64,000 nucleotides of DNA from Planctomycetota bacterium (GCA_015075515.1 JABTUE010000003.1:372001-436000), one strand, 5' to 3'. Shown: positions 35,491 through 45,118, counted from the stretch's first letter. Program-made: numbers and translations. The notes: generated by a model from the sequence alone, not told the origin.

Positions 35491-37799
35491 CGGCCGCGGC
35501 GGTCGCCCCGGCGGCGGCGGTCGCGCCCGTAGCGGTCATCGCGCCGGCGCGAGTGCGCGCCCAGCGGCGTCAGGCGCATGCTGCGGCTGCCCAGATCAAT
35601 GTCGGCAATCTGTACCTCGATGCGATCGCCCAGCATGATCTTGCGCACCCCGCCGCCGGTTTCGTAGTGCGCCCAGAAACGGTGCGTCTCGACCCAGCCG
35701 TCGGTCAGGTCGTTGAAGTCCACCGTGCCCTCGGCCAGGTTTTCGTCCAGCCGCACCGTCACGCCACGGCCGCTGACGCCGATCACCGTGCCCAGCATTT
35801 CTTCGCCCACGCGCGAGCGCATGTGGCGCAGAATCTTGATCTGGTGGGCAGCCAGCGAACCCTGGTCGGCCTTGATGCTGCGGTCGGTGCAGTGCGCGGC
35901 AATCTGCGGCATGGAAAATTCCCGGGTTTCGTAGTTTTCGATCACGCGGCCGTCGCGCGTGGCTTTGCCGGCAGTGCCGGCAAAGCCGTCGGCCCAGGGC
36001 AGGCCCAGTTTGCGCGACTCCCAGCGCAACTTGCGGCCGGCGGCAAAATAGGCGCGGATGATCTGGTGCGTGATCGTGTCGGGGTAGCGCCGGATCGGTG
36101 AGGTAAAGTGCACATAGTGGCGCACGGCCAGCGCGTAATGCAGATCCGGCCCGGCGTGGTACACCGCGCGTGTCAGGCTGCGCAGCAGCGCGTAGTGGAT
36201 GGCGTCAAAGCCTTCTCGGCGCTGGCGCACCATTTCAAGCCATTTCTGAAGTGCACCGGGCTTGTCGAAATCGGGTTTGGGCAGGCGCAACTCGTCGCAG
36301 AACTCGAGGAAGTCCTCGACGGAGTCCTCGGCCGGCGCGGGGTGGATGCGCCCGATGTACGGCAGGCCGCGCTCGATCAGAAAGTGCGCCACGGACTCGT
36401 TGGCAATCAGCATGAACTCTTCGATCAGATTGTGGGCAATGTCGTGGCGCTCGGGCTCTATCTTGTAGGCCAGCCCGGCCTTGTTGACGTACACGTGCGG
36501 GCGGGGGATTTCCAGAATCAGCGCACCGCGGGCCAGGCGCCGGGCCAGCAGGCGGTCGGCCAGTTCGCGGCATTGCAGCAGCATGGTGTCAAGAGCGGCG
36601 TCACCGCAGGTGCCCTTGCGCTCCAGCACGGGCAGGACTTCCTCGTAGGTCAGAAAGCGGCGAACACGGATCACGCTGTCCACAACCTCGCGCCGCAGCA
36701 GCTCGCCCGTGGCGTCAAAGTGCATGAACACGGATTTGGCCAGACGGTCCACGCTGTCGTGCAGGCTGCACAAACCCGCCGAAAGCTCGCGCGGCAGCAT
36801 GGGAATCACGCGGCCGGGCAGGTACACACTGGTGGCGCGAAAACGCGCGTCTTCGTCCAGGGCACTGCCGGGGGTGACATAGTGGGCCACGTCGGCAATG
36901 TGAACGCCCAGGCGCGTGATGCCGCCCTCAAGCTGTTCCAGGCTGATTGCGTCGTCGTGGTCTTCGGCGTCCACGGGGTCAATCGTGATCACCGCCAGTT
37001 CGCGCAGGTCCACGCGGCCCGCAAACTCGCCTTGCGGCGGGTGCGCGGGCAGGGCGCGCGCCTGGGCCAGGGCGGCGTCGCTGAAGGTGCCGGGAAAGTC
37101 AAACAGCGCCACCAGGTTGTCAAAGTCATGCAGCGGGTCCTCGATCATGCCCACGGTGCCCAGCAGGCGGCCGCGCGTGCGGCCCTGTCCGTCGGGCCGG
37201 CGGTCTATGCGCACGCGCACGACGGCGCCGGGCTTCATGCGCCGCACGTCGTGGTGTTCCAGCCACACGTAACGCGGCAGGTTGGCGCCCTCCATGCGCA
37301 CGCGCGGGTCGCCGCGCTGGCCGTATTCCAGCACACCCGCGGCCTCGACAGGCCGGGCCTCGATGATGCTCAGGACGCGGCCGGCCAGGCCGCGGGCGGC
37401 GTCGTCGCGGCGCCGCCCGCGGCGCATGCCCTCGTCGCGCACGGACACCAGCACGCGGTCGCCGTCCTGGGCGCCTTCTTCAAGGCCGTTGGGAATGTCA
37501 ATGTTTTCGGCGCCGGGGGTGCCGGTGACCACATAGCCGCCGGATCTGCCAATCCCGCGCGAGCGCCGGTAGATGCCCACGGCGCTTTTGCCGCGCACGG
37601 CTTCAAAACGCTTGCCCTTGGCGCGCAGCAAACGGCCGGTAAAGACCAGCGCCTCCAGCCAGGCATGGAATGAGTCGTCGGCGGCAACACCCAGCAGATC
37701 GGCCAGTTCCTGAAGGCTTTTGGGCGCGGCGTGCGCGGCCTGCAACACGCGGTCGGCGGCGGCATCGGAAAAACGCGTGGGGTCGGTTGAGTCCGTCAC
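35487..37799 (-). CDS. rnr: Ribonuclease R (RNase II/R family 3'-5' exoribonuclease)
   Basis: 770 residues. Winged-helix-like N-terminus, cold-shock domains, the catalytic RNB domain with DPVDAEDHDDAIS (metal-binding Asp residues, about 276-288), GVHIADVAHYV and HFTSPIRRYPD. It ends with an S1 domain (GEEMLGTVIGVSGRGVTVRL) and an Arg/Asp tail. Degrades structured RNA. GTG start at 37799. Confidence 0.95.
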   Translation of the reverse strand: MTDSTDPTRFSDAAADRVLQAAHAAPKSLQELADLLGVAADDSFHAWLEALVFTGRLLRAKGKRFEAVRGKSAVGIYRRSRGIGRSGGYVVTGTPGAENIDIPNGLEEGAQDGDRVLVSVRDEGMRRGRRRDDAARGLAGRVLSIIEARPVEAAGVLEYGQRGDPRVRMEGANLPRYVWLEHHDVRRMKPGAVVRVRIDRRPDGQGRTRGRLLGTVGMIEDPLHDFDNLVALFDFPGTFSDAALAQARALPAHPPQGEFAGRVDLRELAVITIDPVDAEDHDDAISLEQLEGGITRLGVHIADVAHYVTPGSALDEDARFRATSVYLPGRVIPMLPRELSAGLCSLHDSVDRLAKSVFMHFDATGELLRREVVDSVIRVRRFLTYEEVLPVLERKGTCGDAALDTMLLQCRELADRLLARRLARGALILEIPRPHVYVNKAGLAYKIEPERHDIAHNLIEEFMLIANESVAHFLIERGLPYIGRIHPAPAEDSVEDFLEFCDELRLPKPDFDKPGALQKWLEMVRQRREGFDAIHYALLRSLTRAVYHAGPDLHYALAVRHYVHFTSPIRRYPDTITHQIIRAYFAAGRKLRWESRKLGLPWADGFAGTAGKATRDGRVIENYETREFSMPQIAAHCTDRSIKADQGSLAAHQIKILRHMRSRVGEEMLGTVIGVSGRGVTVRLDENLAEGTVDFNDLTDGWVETHRFWAHYETGGGVRKIMLGDRIEVQIADIDLGSRSMRLTPLGAHSRRRDDRYGRDRRRRGDRRGR

Positions 37800-37844
37800 A
37801 CTGCCGACGCTACGGGCTGGCGCGGGGCGTGTCGAGACGGGGCG

Positions 37845-38423
37845 TCAGGCCGATTTGGGCTCTTCCATCAACGCAAAGAAGCTGAAAATGGCATTGTACC
37901 GGTCGCCGGGGCCGAAGAAGTCCTTGGCCACGCGGGTGATCTTGCGGCCCTTGCGGCGCAGGATGCTAACGCCCGGCCAGGGGTTGCCCTTGTCGTCGGC
38001 AAAGCCCAAGTCGCCAAACAACGTCGTGTCCTTGGCCGACAACATGCGAAAGCCCCACTTGCGTGAACGCGCGAACTTCTTCTGCGTGGCCGGGTCGTCG
38101 GGGCTGACGACCAGGAAAGCAGCCTTCTGCTTCATGCCCGGCACGCCGTTCTCGACATGCCGCCAGATGCTGTTGAATGAATCCGCCCACAGCGTGCAGT
38201 AAGGGCACGACTTGCCCATGTTGTGCACAAGCACCATGAACTCGTGCTTGCCAAAGGCCGCCGACAGCTTTGTGCGCTTTCCCGCCGGGCCGGCCAGCAC
38301 GTAGTCGGTGACGTCCTTGGCGCCAAGCTGTCGCTTGAGGCGCGTTGCATCGCGCTCAAGGCCCAGCTGCTTGTCATAGACCTTGCGCAGCTTGCGCTCG
38401 ACGGGATCAGCCTTGGCGGGCAT
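37845..38423 (-). CDS. DUF899-type thioredoxin-like protein
   Basis: 192 residues. Thioredoxin-like core with HNMGKSCPYCTLWADSFN, where the CPYC pair sits at the active-site position. DUF899 members occur widely and are often called dithiol-disulfide isomerases without proof. Ribosome site AGGGAG upstream; 45 nt downstream of rnr start on the same strand. Confidence 0.75.
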   Translation of the reverse strand: MPAKADPVERKLRKVYDKQLGLERDATRLKRQLGAKDVTDYVLAGPAGKRTKLSAAFGKHEFMVLVHNMGKSCPYCTLWADSFNSIWRHVENGVPGMKQKAAFLVVSPDDPATQKKFARSRKWGFRMLSAKDTTLFGDLGFADDKGNPWPGVSILRRKGRKITRVAKDFFGPGDRYNAIFSFFALMEEPKSA

Positions 38424-38437
38424 TGGAATCTCCCTGA

Positions 38438-39031
38438 CTATTCCTTGGCGAACTTGTCGCCGGGCAGGCCGGGTGCGTCGTCTTCGTTGGGCTTGGGCGG
38501 TGGCGGCTCGGCCTTGGTGGAAATGTCGTCGGCCTTGTCCGAGGCCGACTTGTCGGTCTCGTCGGGCTCGTCCTCTTCTTCGTCTTCGTCTTCGTCTTCC
38601 TGTCCGGTCTGGGCGGCGGTTTCGGATTTGTCAAGCTTGGCGGTCTCGCTGCGGATGCGCTCTTCGCGGTCCACAATGATGCGGGCCGTATCCTTGCCGT
38701 CTTCGGTCAGCGACACGTTGTAGATCTGGTTGGGCTTGCCCTTGCCGGCCATGATCGCGCCGGATCCGTACTTGACGCTGATCAGTCCCAGATCTTCCAG
38801 AATGTGAATTTCCTGGGTGAAGACCGTTTCAAAGCCCCAGTTGAACTTGCCGCCTTCGCCCGAACCCTCCAGCGTGCGCAGCAGTTCCATGCGCGCCTGG
38901 CGGTAGCTGGCCTGGTTGACGCCCATTTCCTGGGCGCGGCGGTGCAGGTACTTCAACAGTTCGCGCCCGATCTCGGTAATCGTCTTGTCGTCGTCCGGGG
39001 ACCGGTCAGGTTTTTTGTTCTCGGGACTCAC
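38438..39031 (-). CDS. Unknown protein, winged-helix-like core with acidic tail
   Basis: 197 residues from GTG 39031, which forms a GTGA overlap with the upstream TIM-barrel gene and so is probably coupled to it. Residues 20-130 are helical with ILEDLGLISVKYGSG and a YNVSLTEDGKDTARIIV wing, suggesting a winged helix. The C-terminal 60 residues are highly acidic, with runs of EDEDEDEEEDE, and Pro-rich. Cytoplasmic. Function unknown. Confidence 0.65.
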   Translation of the reverse strand: MSPENKKPDRSPDDDKTITEIGRELLKYLHRRAQEMGVNQASYRQARMELLRTLEGSGEGGKFNWGFETVFTQEIHILEDLGLISVKYGSGAIMAGKGKPNQIYNVSLTEDGKDTARIIVDREERIRSETAKLDKSETAAQTGQEDEDEDEEEDEPDETDKSASDKADDISTKAEPPPPKPNEDDAPGLPGDKFAKE

Positions 39032-39858
39032 GGCTGCCCGTTCAAGCTGCGATCCAGAAACTGTTTGGCCCGGCGTGCCGTCTCTACGGCGTTGCGGCTG
39101 GCGTCGCTGAGCTCGACGCACGCCGGCCCTTCATATCCGATTTGCTTCAGGGCCGCAAACACGGCGGCAAAGTCAATGTCACCCTCGCCGAAAAACAGGT
39201 GCTGGTGCGCGCCCCGACGCATGTCATCGAGTTGAAGATTGTAAAGCACGTCACGGTATTTGCATGGGTAAACGGAAGGCGGCTCGTCTTCGACACATTG
39301 CAAGTGACCGATGTCGAGCGTGAGACCCGGCCGGTAACCCATCAGCGCCGCCAGCCGGTCGTAATCGGCCATGCTTTCCACCAGCATTCCCGGTTCAGGC
39401 TCCAGCGCCGCCAGCGTGCCGTGCCGCCGCGCCAGTTGTTCCAGCTTGTCGGCCTGAAAGGCCAGACGCCGGAACAGCTCGTCGTCGCCGTGGCCTCCCT
39501 GTTCGGGCCGGGCGCCGGACCAGTAACTGAGCGCCAGCGCGCCCAGGTCGCCGGCGATTTCGGCGGCGCGGTGCATGAAGTGCACGCGGGTGTCGGGCTC
39601 GTCGTCAATCAGGGTGGGCCGGTGCTTGCGCCGCGGATCCAGCAGAAAGCGCGCCCCGGTCTCAATCACGCACTCCAGTTTGTGGCGGTGCAGCAGCCGG
39701 GCGATTTCGTTGACCTCGGCGGCCGAGGCCTCAAACGGGTTCAGGTGGTGCACATCCAGTGTCAGGGCGACAACCGAATAGCCGGTTTCGGCGATGATCG
39801 CGATTGCGTCTTCCAGCCGGTGAAAGCCGAAACCGTTGGTGTTGTAGCCCAGTTTCAT
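39028..39858 (-). CDS. Sugar phosphate isomerase/epimerase-like TIM barrel (AP endonuclease 2 superfamily)
   Basis: 276 residues. Starts MKLGYNTNGFGFHRLEDAI and has the xylose-isomerase-like strand pattern ending in metal ligands: Glu in LAALEPEPGML, Asp/His in LTLDIGHLQC, Asp in NLQLDDMRRGAHQHLFFGEG, and Glu in GPACVELS. Substrate unknown. The downstream gene overlaps its stop. Confidence 0.82.
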   Translation of the reverse strand: MKLGYNTNGFGFHRLEDAIAIIAETGYSVVALTLDVHHLNPFEASAAEVNEIARLLHRHKLECVIETGARFLLDPRRKHRPTLIDDEPDTRVHFMHRAAEIAGDLGALALSYWSGARPEQGGHGDDELFRRLAFQADKLEQLARRHGTLAALEPEPGMLVESMADYDRLAALMGYRPGLTLDIGHLQCVEDEPPSVYPCKYRDVLYNLQLDDMRRGAHQHLFFGEGDIDFAAVFAALKQIGYEGPACVELSDASRNAVETARRAKQFLDRSLNGQP

Positions 39859-39942
39859 GGCAGGTCAGGTGTCCCGTGCCGGTTGTCGTGTGAAGGCGCC
39901 GTTGACACGGAAACGGAACTCCGCGCCCAGAAGCGGCAGAGC

Positions 39943-41946
39943 CTACACCCATTTGCGCCAGAATACGGTGACCAGGTCGTTGCCCAGAACAAACAGCATC
40001 AGGCCCACCACGGCGAAAAAGCTGATCGTGCTGACCCAGGTCATGGCGCGCTCGGGCAGGGGTTTGCCGCGGATGGCCTCAATCGTCACCACCAGCCACT
40101 GGCCGCCGTCCAGGACGGGCAGCGGAATCAGGTTCACAATCGCCAGGTTGATGCTGATAAACGCCAGAAAGAACACCAGCGTGCCCACGCCCCACTGGGC
40201 CAATGCATAGCTGCGTTTGGCGATCACCACCGGGCCGGCCATGTGGGTAAGCTTGACGCGGCCGGTGAACAGCGCCGCCAGGGTCATCAGGATTTTGTAG
40301 CCGACCTTCTTGCTGTGGTAGAAACCCTGGGTGATGGATTCGCCGATGCCGTAGGTGACGGGCTGGCTGCGCTGTTCGGCCGTGGCCAGGGCGATGAAGC
40401 CCGCCGAGTCAGGCCCGTTTTCGTCCACCTTGACCGTGAACTCGCGGGTGCCGGAACTGGTGTTCACGGCAAAGGCGATTTCGGCGCCGCCCAGCATCGC
40501 GGCCTGCAGCAGCCCGGCCTGCACGGCGTCGCGGTCGAACCTGCCGTTGGGCTGGGGCGTGTCCTTGCCGTTGATCTTCATGCCCACGATTTCGTCGCCG
40601 GGCTGCATGCCCTGTGCGCGCAGCGGGCTGCCGGGGCGAATGCCCCAGGCCACAACTCTGGACGTGAACTTTTCGGTCTCGGCTCGCAGCGTCTTTTCGT
40701 CCTTGCCGCGCGGGTCAAAGGGCGTCACGTTGATGCCCAGTGAATAGCGGCCGGGGCTGCTTTCGCGCGGGTCGGGCGTGACATCCAGCGTGATCTCGCG
40801 GCCGTCGCGCTCGACCAGCAGCCGCAGCGGCCGGCCACCCGAATTGTCCATGGTCAGGGTCAGGTCGCCAAAGCTGTCAAAGCGGCGCGTCCTGTCGCCC
40901 TCGTGCACGCCCACGATGCGATCACCCTGCTTCAGGCCGGCGCGGTCGGCCGCCGAGCCGCGCTGCACGCGGTCGGCGTACACCGGGGGCATGAACGACA
41001 CGTCGGCAATGAACGCCGACGTGTCGCTGTAAAACTTGCGCCGCGGGGTATAGCGCACCTTCCATTCGCGGGCGTCGGCATCCAGCCCGCGCCGCAGCGT
41101 CAACTCAACCTCGCCCCGGCTGGCGGCCACAAGACCGACCGCGTCGTGAAAGTTCAGCACACGGCGCCCGTTGACAGCCACCAGTTCGTCGCCCTCGCGC
41201 GGGCGATCTTCGCCCAGCGATTCAGGAAACCGGGCGATTTCGTCCTCAAGCAGATTGGTGCGGTGTTTGGCCTTGATCGCCGGCAGCTTCAGCCCGAACA
41301 CCGGGTCTTCGTCCAGCGAAAGGGTAACGTCCTTGATGACCGGCTGGCCGTCCACTTCACGGCGGATTTTCAGCCGCACGCTGTCGCCACCGTCGAAGAT
41401 GCCGGCGTAGACCACGTCTTCAAAGTCCACTACCTCGCGGCCGTTGACCTCCAGCACGCGGTCGCCCACCCTGATTTCGTTGTCCACCCAGGCCTGGCTG
41501 CGCGAATCAATCATGCCCACCGTGGGCTCAATGAAAGTCACGCCCAGGCTGAAGGCCAGCACAAAGAAAATCAGCGCCGTGATCGCGTTCATGGTCACGC
41601 CGCCCAGCAGCACCTGGGTCTTCTGCCAGTAGGTCTTGTTGCGGTAGTCGCTGCTGTCGTCGGGTTTGGGGCCTTCCATCTGGCCGGGGTTGTCGCTCTG
41701 GCCGCGCATCTGCACATAGCCGCCAAAAGGAATCCAGCCCAGGCGGTATTCCGTGCCGCGCCACTTGTAGCGGAAGATGTTGAAGGCCTTCCAGCCTTTG
41801 GGGGTCCAGACCGGAAACGGAAAACCGATGCTGAAGGCCGGGCAGGTAATACCCACGCGCTTGGCGGCCAGAAAATGCCCCATCTCATGGATGAAAATGA
41901 CAAAGCCGAAGCCGATCAGAACCTGAAGAATGTACAGAATCGTCAT
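39943..41946 (-). CDS. rseP: Site-2 intramembrane metalloprotease (RseP-like) with multiple PDZ domains
   Basis: 667 residues. Zinc motif HEMGH at 20-24 in the first TM and NLIPLPVLDGG in the third core TM, the two halves of the active site. Between them lie about three PDZ-like regions (VGDRVLEVNGREV, EGDELVAVNGRRV, QGDRIVGVHEG and PGDEIVGMKING). It cleaves membrane proteins such as anti-sigma factors in regulated proteolysis and clears signal peptides. Longer than E. coli RseP (450) through extra periplasmic domains. ATG 41946 puts the HEMGH at its normal distance from the N-terminus. Confidence 0.92.
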   Translation of the reverse strand: MTILYILQVLIGFGFVIFIHEMGHFLAAKRVGITCPAFSIGFPFPVWTPKGWKAFNIFRYKWRGTEYRLGWIPFGGYVQMRGQSDNPGQMEGPKPDDSSDYRNKTYWQKTQVLLGGVTMNAITALIFFVLAFSLGVTFIEPTVGMIDSRSQAWVDNEIRVGDRVLEVNGREVVDFEDVVYAGIFDGGDSVRLKIRREVDGQPVIKDVTLSLDEDPVFGLKLPAIKAKHRTNLLEDEIARFPESLGEDRPREGDELVAVNGRRVLNFHDAVGLVAASRGEVELTLRRGLDADAREWKVRYTPRRKFYSDTSAFIADVSFMPPVYADRVQRGSAADRAGLKQGDRIVGVHEGDRTRRFDSFGDLTLTMDNSGGRPLRLLVERDGREITLDVTPDPRESSPGRYSLGINVTPFDPRGKDEKTLRAETEKFTSRVVAWGIRPGSPLRAQGMQPGDEIVGMKINGKDTPQPNGRFDRDAVQAGLLQAAMLGGAEIAFAVNTSSGTREFTVKVDENGPDSAGFIALATAEQRSQPVTYGIGESITQGFYHSKKVGYKILMTLAALFTGRVKLTHMAGPVVIAKRSYALAQWGVGTLVFFLAFISINLAIVNLIPLPVLDGGQWLVVTIEAIRGKPLPERAMTWVSTISFFAVVGLMLFVLGNDLVTVFWRKWV

Positions 41947-42035
41947 GGGGCCAATGGTATCGGGCGACGGCGCACGGGCATAGTGCCGGCCCGTATGTAT
42001 AGTGGTAACGGGCCGCAAGCCACGGAGCTTCAACC

Positions 42036-44612
42036 ATGTTTGTTCGCACCGCTAAAGCGCTGGCAGCAGGCGTGTTGATCGCGCTGTGCTTTTCATCGGC
42101 CTTCCACCCGGCGACGGCCCAGGCCGCCAAAACCGCCGCCCCCGACACCCAGATCATGGACTGGGTGTTTGCCATGCCCGAGGGCTGGCGCGTGGCCAAC
42201 TCGCGCCTGACCACCCTTTCCACAAACCTGCTGGCGCTGGAGCACACCGAACGCGCCAGCAGTTGGCTGACCCAGGTGACGTTCGGCCGCCCCGAAGACA
42301 CCCGCGGCACGTTCAAGGCCTGGTACGGCGTGCACTGGAAGAACCTCAAGGCCGACTACAACTTCACCAACGTTGACGAACCGGCCGAATCCGCCGGCGC
42401 CGACGGCTACAGGCTGATCACCGGCGGCGGACTGGCCGAACTCCGCCACGGCGCCAGGCGCGTCGTGCTGCTGGTCGGCGTCAACAAGGGCAAGCGCGCC
42501 GGCGTGCTGTGCTTCATCACTGAAGACATGGACCAGCTTGCCGCCAACAGCAAGCGGCTGGAATCCATGCTGGCCTCGATCCGTTTTGCCAGCCAGCGCC
42601 CCCGGGGCCAGGCCGCGCCGAAGCTGAAGACACGCATAGACCCGCTGACCACCCCGTCGTTCACCTGGGACAAGCCGCCGCAGTGGCCGCAGGGAGACTT
42701 CCCGCTGGAGGGCCTGTGGGGCCGACCGTCCTTTGAAGTAGAGACATTCACCCAGTGGGGCTTCACAACACGCAGTTCGTATGCCTATGTGCTGCTGACC
42801 AAAGACGGCCGCGCGATGACCATGATGCCGCCCGAGGGCCTGCTGCACTTTGACATCGAGTTTCTGGCCCGGTACCACACCGAAAAGTTCGGCAAGTACG
42901 CCGTCAACGGCGACACTGTCACGGTCTGGGATTACCGCGGCGAGGTCAAATACACCTTCACGCTCAAGGACGGCGACCTGCACCTGCCCAAGGTCGTGTT
43001 TCGCCGCATCAGGGACCAGAAGCCGGTTCTGAACGGCCGCTACATCAGTGTGGACCACGAACGCAAATCATGGCAGTTCCGCAAGGCCATCACCTTCTGG
43101 CCTGACGGCGTGTTCGAGGACGAGGGTTTTAACTCGACATTGAACGTGCGCTGGTGGTGCGGCGACTGGTACTGGCAGATGGACACGCCGGCCATGGCCG
43201 GGCGCGGCACCTGGAAGATCGAAAACCAGATGCTCGAGCTGATCTACCTGGACGGCCGCAAGCGGCGGTTCGGCTTCAACCTGCACGTCAAGGACGACGG
43301 CACCCGCGACATGGTCGGCGAGCACGAGCAATACCTGGTGCTGAACAGCCGCTACATGACGCGCCTGGGCGACGTTCCCGGCCCCGCGCCTGACATCAGC
43401 GTGCCGCCGCCCCTGCCGCCGGGCACACCCGACACACAACTGGGCGACTGGGTGTTCGCCCTGCCCGCCGACTGGACCATCACCCACAACGGCGCCGGCC
43501 GGCCCGTGCTGGTTTCGCGCAACACCAGCGACGGCTGCCACACCTGGGCCGAAACCCTGCCCACGGCCGAAACCAAAGACTTCAAGACCTGGTTTGACAC
43601 CCAATGGAAGGCCCTGGCCAGACAGTTCGGCGTGGCCGAAGCCGACCCGGCCCAGGGCGGCCCCAATGCCGCCAGACATGACCTGCTGGCCCGCGCCGGG
43701 CTTGGCAAGTTTGACGGCAAGGACGCGCTGGTGATGCTGATGGCCCTGCACCGCGACGGCCGCGCCGGGGCGCTGGCATTTGTATCCAACGACGCCGCGC
43801 AGTTCGCGGCCGACATCGAGGCACTGGACGGACTTCTGCCCAAAGCCTCACTGGCCAGTTGCCGCAAGGCCGACGAAAAAGCGCCGCGCCTGAGCCTGCA
43901 CGCCGATCCGTTGTGCACGCCCTCGTTTCTGTGGCCGGACGCGCCCGCCGGCACGCCCGGCAAACTGGACGGCGTGTACGCCATGTCCGGCCGGCGCCAG
44001 GTTTCGCCCGACGGCAGAACCGAACCCGTCATGTGGTACCTGACGTTTTTCCCGGACGGGCGCGTGATGCGCATGATGCCGCCCGAGGGCCTGCTGAACT
44101 GCCGCGTGGACCACTGGGAACGCTACTACGCGCGCGACTGCGGACGCTGGCAGGTCAACGGCGACAGCCTGGACATCCGCCTGGGCCCGCCGGGCACCGA
44201 GCCCGAGGTGATCTGGCTGACACTCAGGGGCGACACGCTGGAGGACCGCGGCATTCTGTACCGGCGCGTGCCCGCCGCGCCGCCCAGGCCCGAGGGCCGC
44301 TGGCTGCACCACGACTGGCAGGCCCGCGAAAAGAAACAGCAACTTGGCATCACCTTCAGCCGCGACGGCACATTCAAGGATGAGGGCTTCGGTGCCACGC
44401 TGCGCACCGGGTGGTGGCAGGGCGCCGAGTTTGTGCTGCAGGATGCGCTGATCGGCCCCAAAACCGGCGAAGGCAAGTGGCGCGTTGAAAAGAATACGCT
44501 CGAGCTGGTCTACACCGACGGCCGCAAGCGGCGCTATGGCTGCCATATGCACGAAGAAGACGGCGTTCGGTACCTGGTGCTGAACGGCGAATTTCTGGTG
44601 CAGGGCAAGTGA
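42036..44612 (+). CDS. Secreted protein with two ~410-residue internal repeats, unknown
   Basis: 858 residues with signal peptide (to about TAQA). The mature protein is a tandem duplication: residues 36-448 and 465-855. Paired landmarks: DTQIMDWVFAMPEGW/DTQLGDWVFALPADW; DGRAMTMMPPEGLL/DGRVMRMMPPEGLL; DGVFEDEGFNSTL/DGTFKDEGFGATL; LELIYLDGRKRRFG/LELVYTDGRKRRYG. Each unit seems to hold an alpha/beta domain followed by two lipocalin-like beta domains. GGAG precedes the ATG. No family recognised; DUF1795/PsbP-like similarity in the first subdomain is possible. Confidence 0.78.
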   Translation: MFVRTAKALAAGVLIALCFSSAFHPATAQAAKTAAPDTQIMDWVFAMPEGWRVANSRLTTLSTNLLALEHTERASSWLTQVTFGRPEDTRGTFKAWYGVHWKNLKADYNFTNVDEPAESAGADGYRLITGGGLAELRHGARRVVLLVGVNKGKRAGVLCFITEDMDQLAANSKRLESMLASIRFASQRPRGQAAPKLKTRIDPLTTPSFTWDKPPQWPQGDFPLEGLWGRPSFEVETFTQWGFTTRSSYAYVLLTKDGRAMTMMPPEGLLHFDIEFLARYHTEKFGKYAVNGDTVTVWDYRGEVKYTFTLKDGDLHLPKVVFRRIRDQKPVLNGRYISVDHERKSWQFRKAITFWPDGVFEDEGFNSTLNVRWWCGDWYWQMDTPAMAGRGTWKIENQMLELIYLDGRKRRFGFNLHVKDDGTRDMVGEHEQYLVLNSRYMTRLGDVPGPAPDISVPPPLPPGTPDTQLGDWVFALPADWTITHNGAGRPVLVSRNTSDGCHTWAETLPTAETKDFKTWFDTQWKALARQFGVAEADPAQGGPNAARHDLLARAGLGKFDGKDALVMLMALHRDGRAGALAFVSNDAAQFAADIEALDGLLPKASLASCRKADEKAPRLSLHADPLCTPSFLWPDAPAGTPGKLDGVYAMSGRRQVSPDGRTEPVMWYLTFFPDGRVMRMMPPEGLLNCRVDHWERYYARDCGRWQVNGDSLDIRLGPPGTEPEVIWLTLRGDTLEDRGILYRRVPAAPPRPEGRWLHHDWQAREKKQQLGITFSRDGTFKDEGFGATLRTGWWQGAEFVLQDALIGPKTGEGKWRVEKNTLELVYTDGRKRRYGCHMHEEDGVRYLVLNGEFLVQGK

Positions 44613-44721
44613 GAGGCGACAGGTGAAGACGGCGACGGATGCGGTTGATGGCGTGCTGTTCCCCGTGCCCTGTGTCAGAAACCTTGCAGATTTCCACATC
44701 TCAACTATCCGCCGACAGGCT

Positions 44722-44749
44722 TTGACAAGCGGTTTTCACGGGATATGGT
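44722..44749 (+). promoter_or_regulatory. Sigma-70 promoter for candidate RNA
   Basis: Perfect -35 TTGACA (44722-44727), 16-nt spacer, -10 TATGGT (44744-44749). Start expected near 44757. No coding frame with a ribosome site follows. Confidence 0.55.
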
Positions 44750-44756
44750 TCGTGCA

Positions 44757-44983
44757 GTGCAGCGCGGTGTTGCAGCACCGGGCCAAGGGACGCGGCTCTG
44801 CAAGCCCGTCCCGGGGGTCGCGCCCCCACGCGGGATTCAAACCCCCGCGCACAGGCTCAGGGTCGCCTTCGGCAACGGGGGCGGCACTTGCGGGGCGAAA
44901 GTCCCGCCGCTGTACGAAGCAAGGCCGGGGCTCCGAACCCCGGCCCAGAGGCCCCCGAACGGCGGGGGCTTCGTGCTTTTTTT
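44757..44983 (+). ncRNA. Candidate structured non-coding RNA, ~227 nt, no known family
   Basis: The stretch has its own promoter and ends in an intrinsic terminator. Helices seen in order: 44765-44769/44776-44780; 44787-44791/44808-44812 with an inner GGCT/AGCC; 44813-44817/44823-44827; 44829-44834/44844-44849; a GCGGG/CCCGC arm near 44890-44907. The 3' domain is a three-way junction: a 9-bp stem 44912-44920/44968-44976 encloses hairpins 44923-44930/44938-44945 and 44951-44957/44963-44969, which competes at its edge with the closing stem. Seven Ts (44977-44983) follow at once. It does not match RNase P, tmRNA, SRP, 6S or a riboswitch I know. The rest of the 506-nt gap (44613-44721, 44984-45118) shows no gene. 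Confidence 0.5.
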
Positions 44984-45118
44984 CAAGCAACCTCGTGTGT
45001 TGCCGGCCCCGCAGGGCCCCTGGAATGCAGCCCAGGGTAAAGCGAGCCCGCTTGCGGGCGGACGGAACCCGTAGAGTCCGGAACACAGAGGGGCGCGGGA
45101 AGCCCTCAAGCCCCCTTG

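Noticed and set aside
36108..37673. Long plus-strand frame opposite rnr (and similar ones opposite rseP at 40903-42078 and opposite the sugar dehydrogenase-like gene at 20191-21498)
   Set aside because: Same cause: complementary-strand frames of high-GC genes with biased His/Arg/Gln content and no ribosome site.
44829..44849. T-arm-like hairpin with ATTCAAA loop, suggesting a tRNA or the 3' end of tmRNA
   Set aside because: No acceptor stem, anticodon arm or CCA, and no tmRNA 5' end or tag frame nearby; it is one of several hairpins of the candidate RNA.
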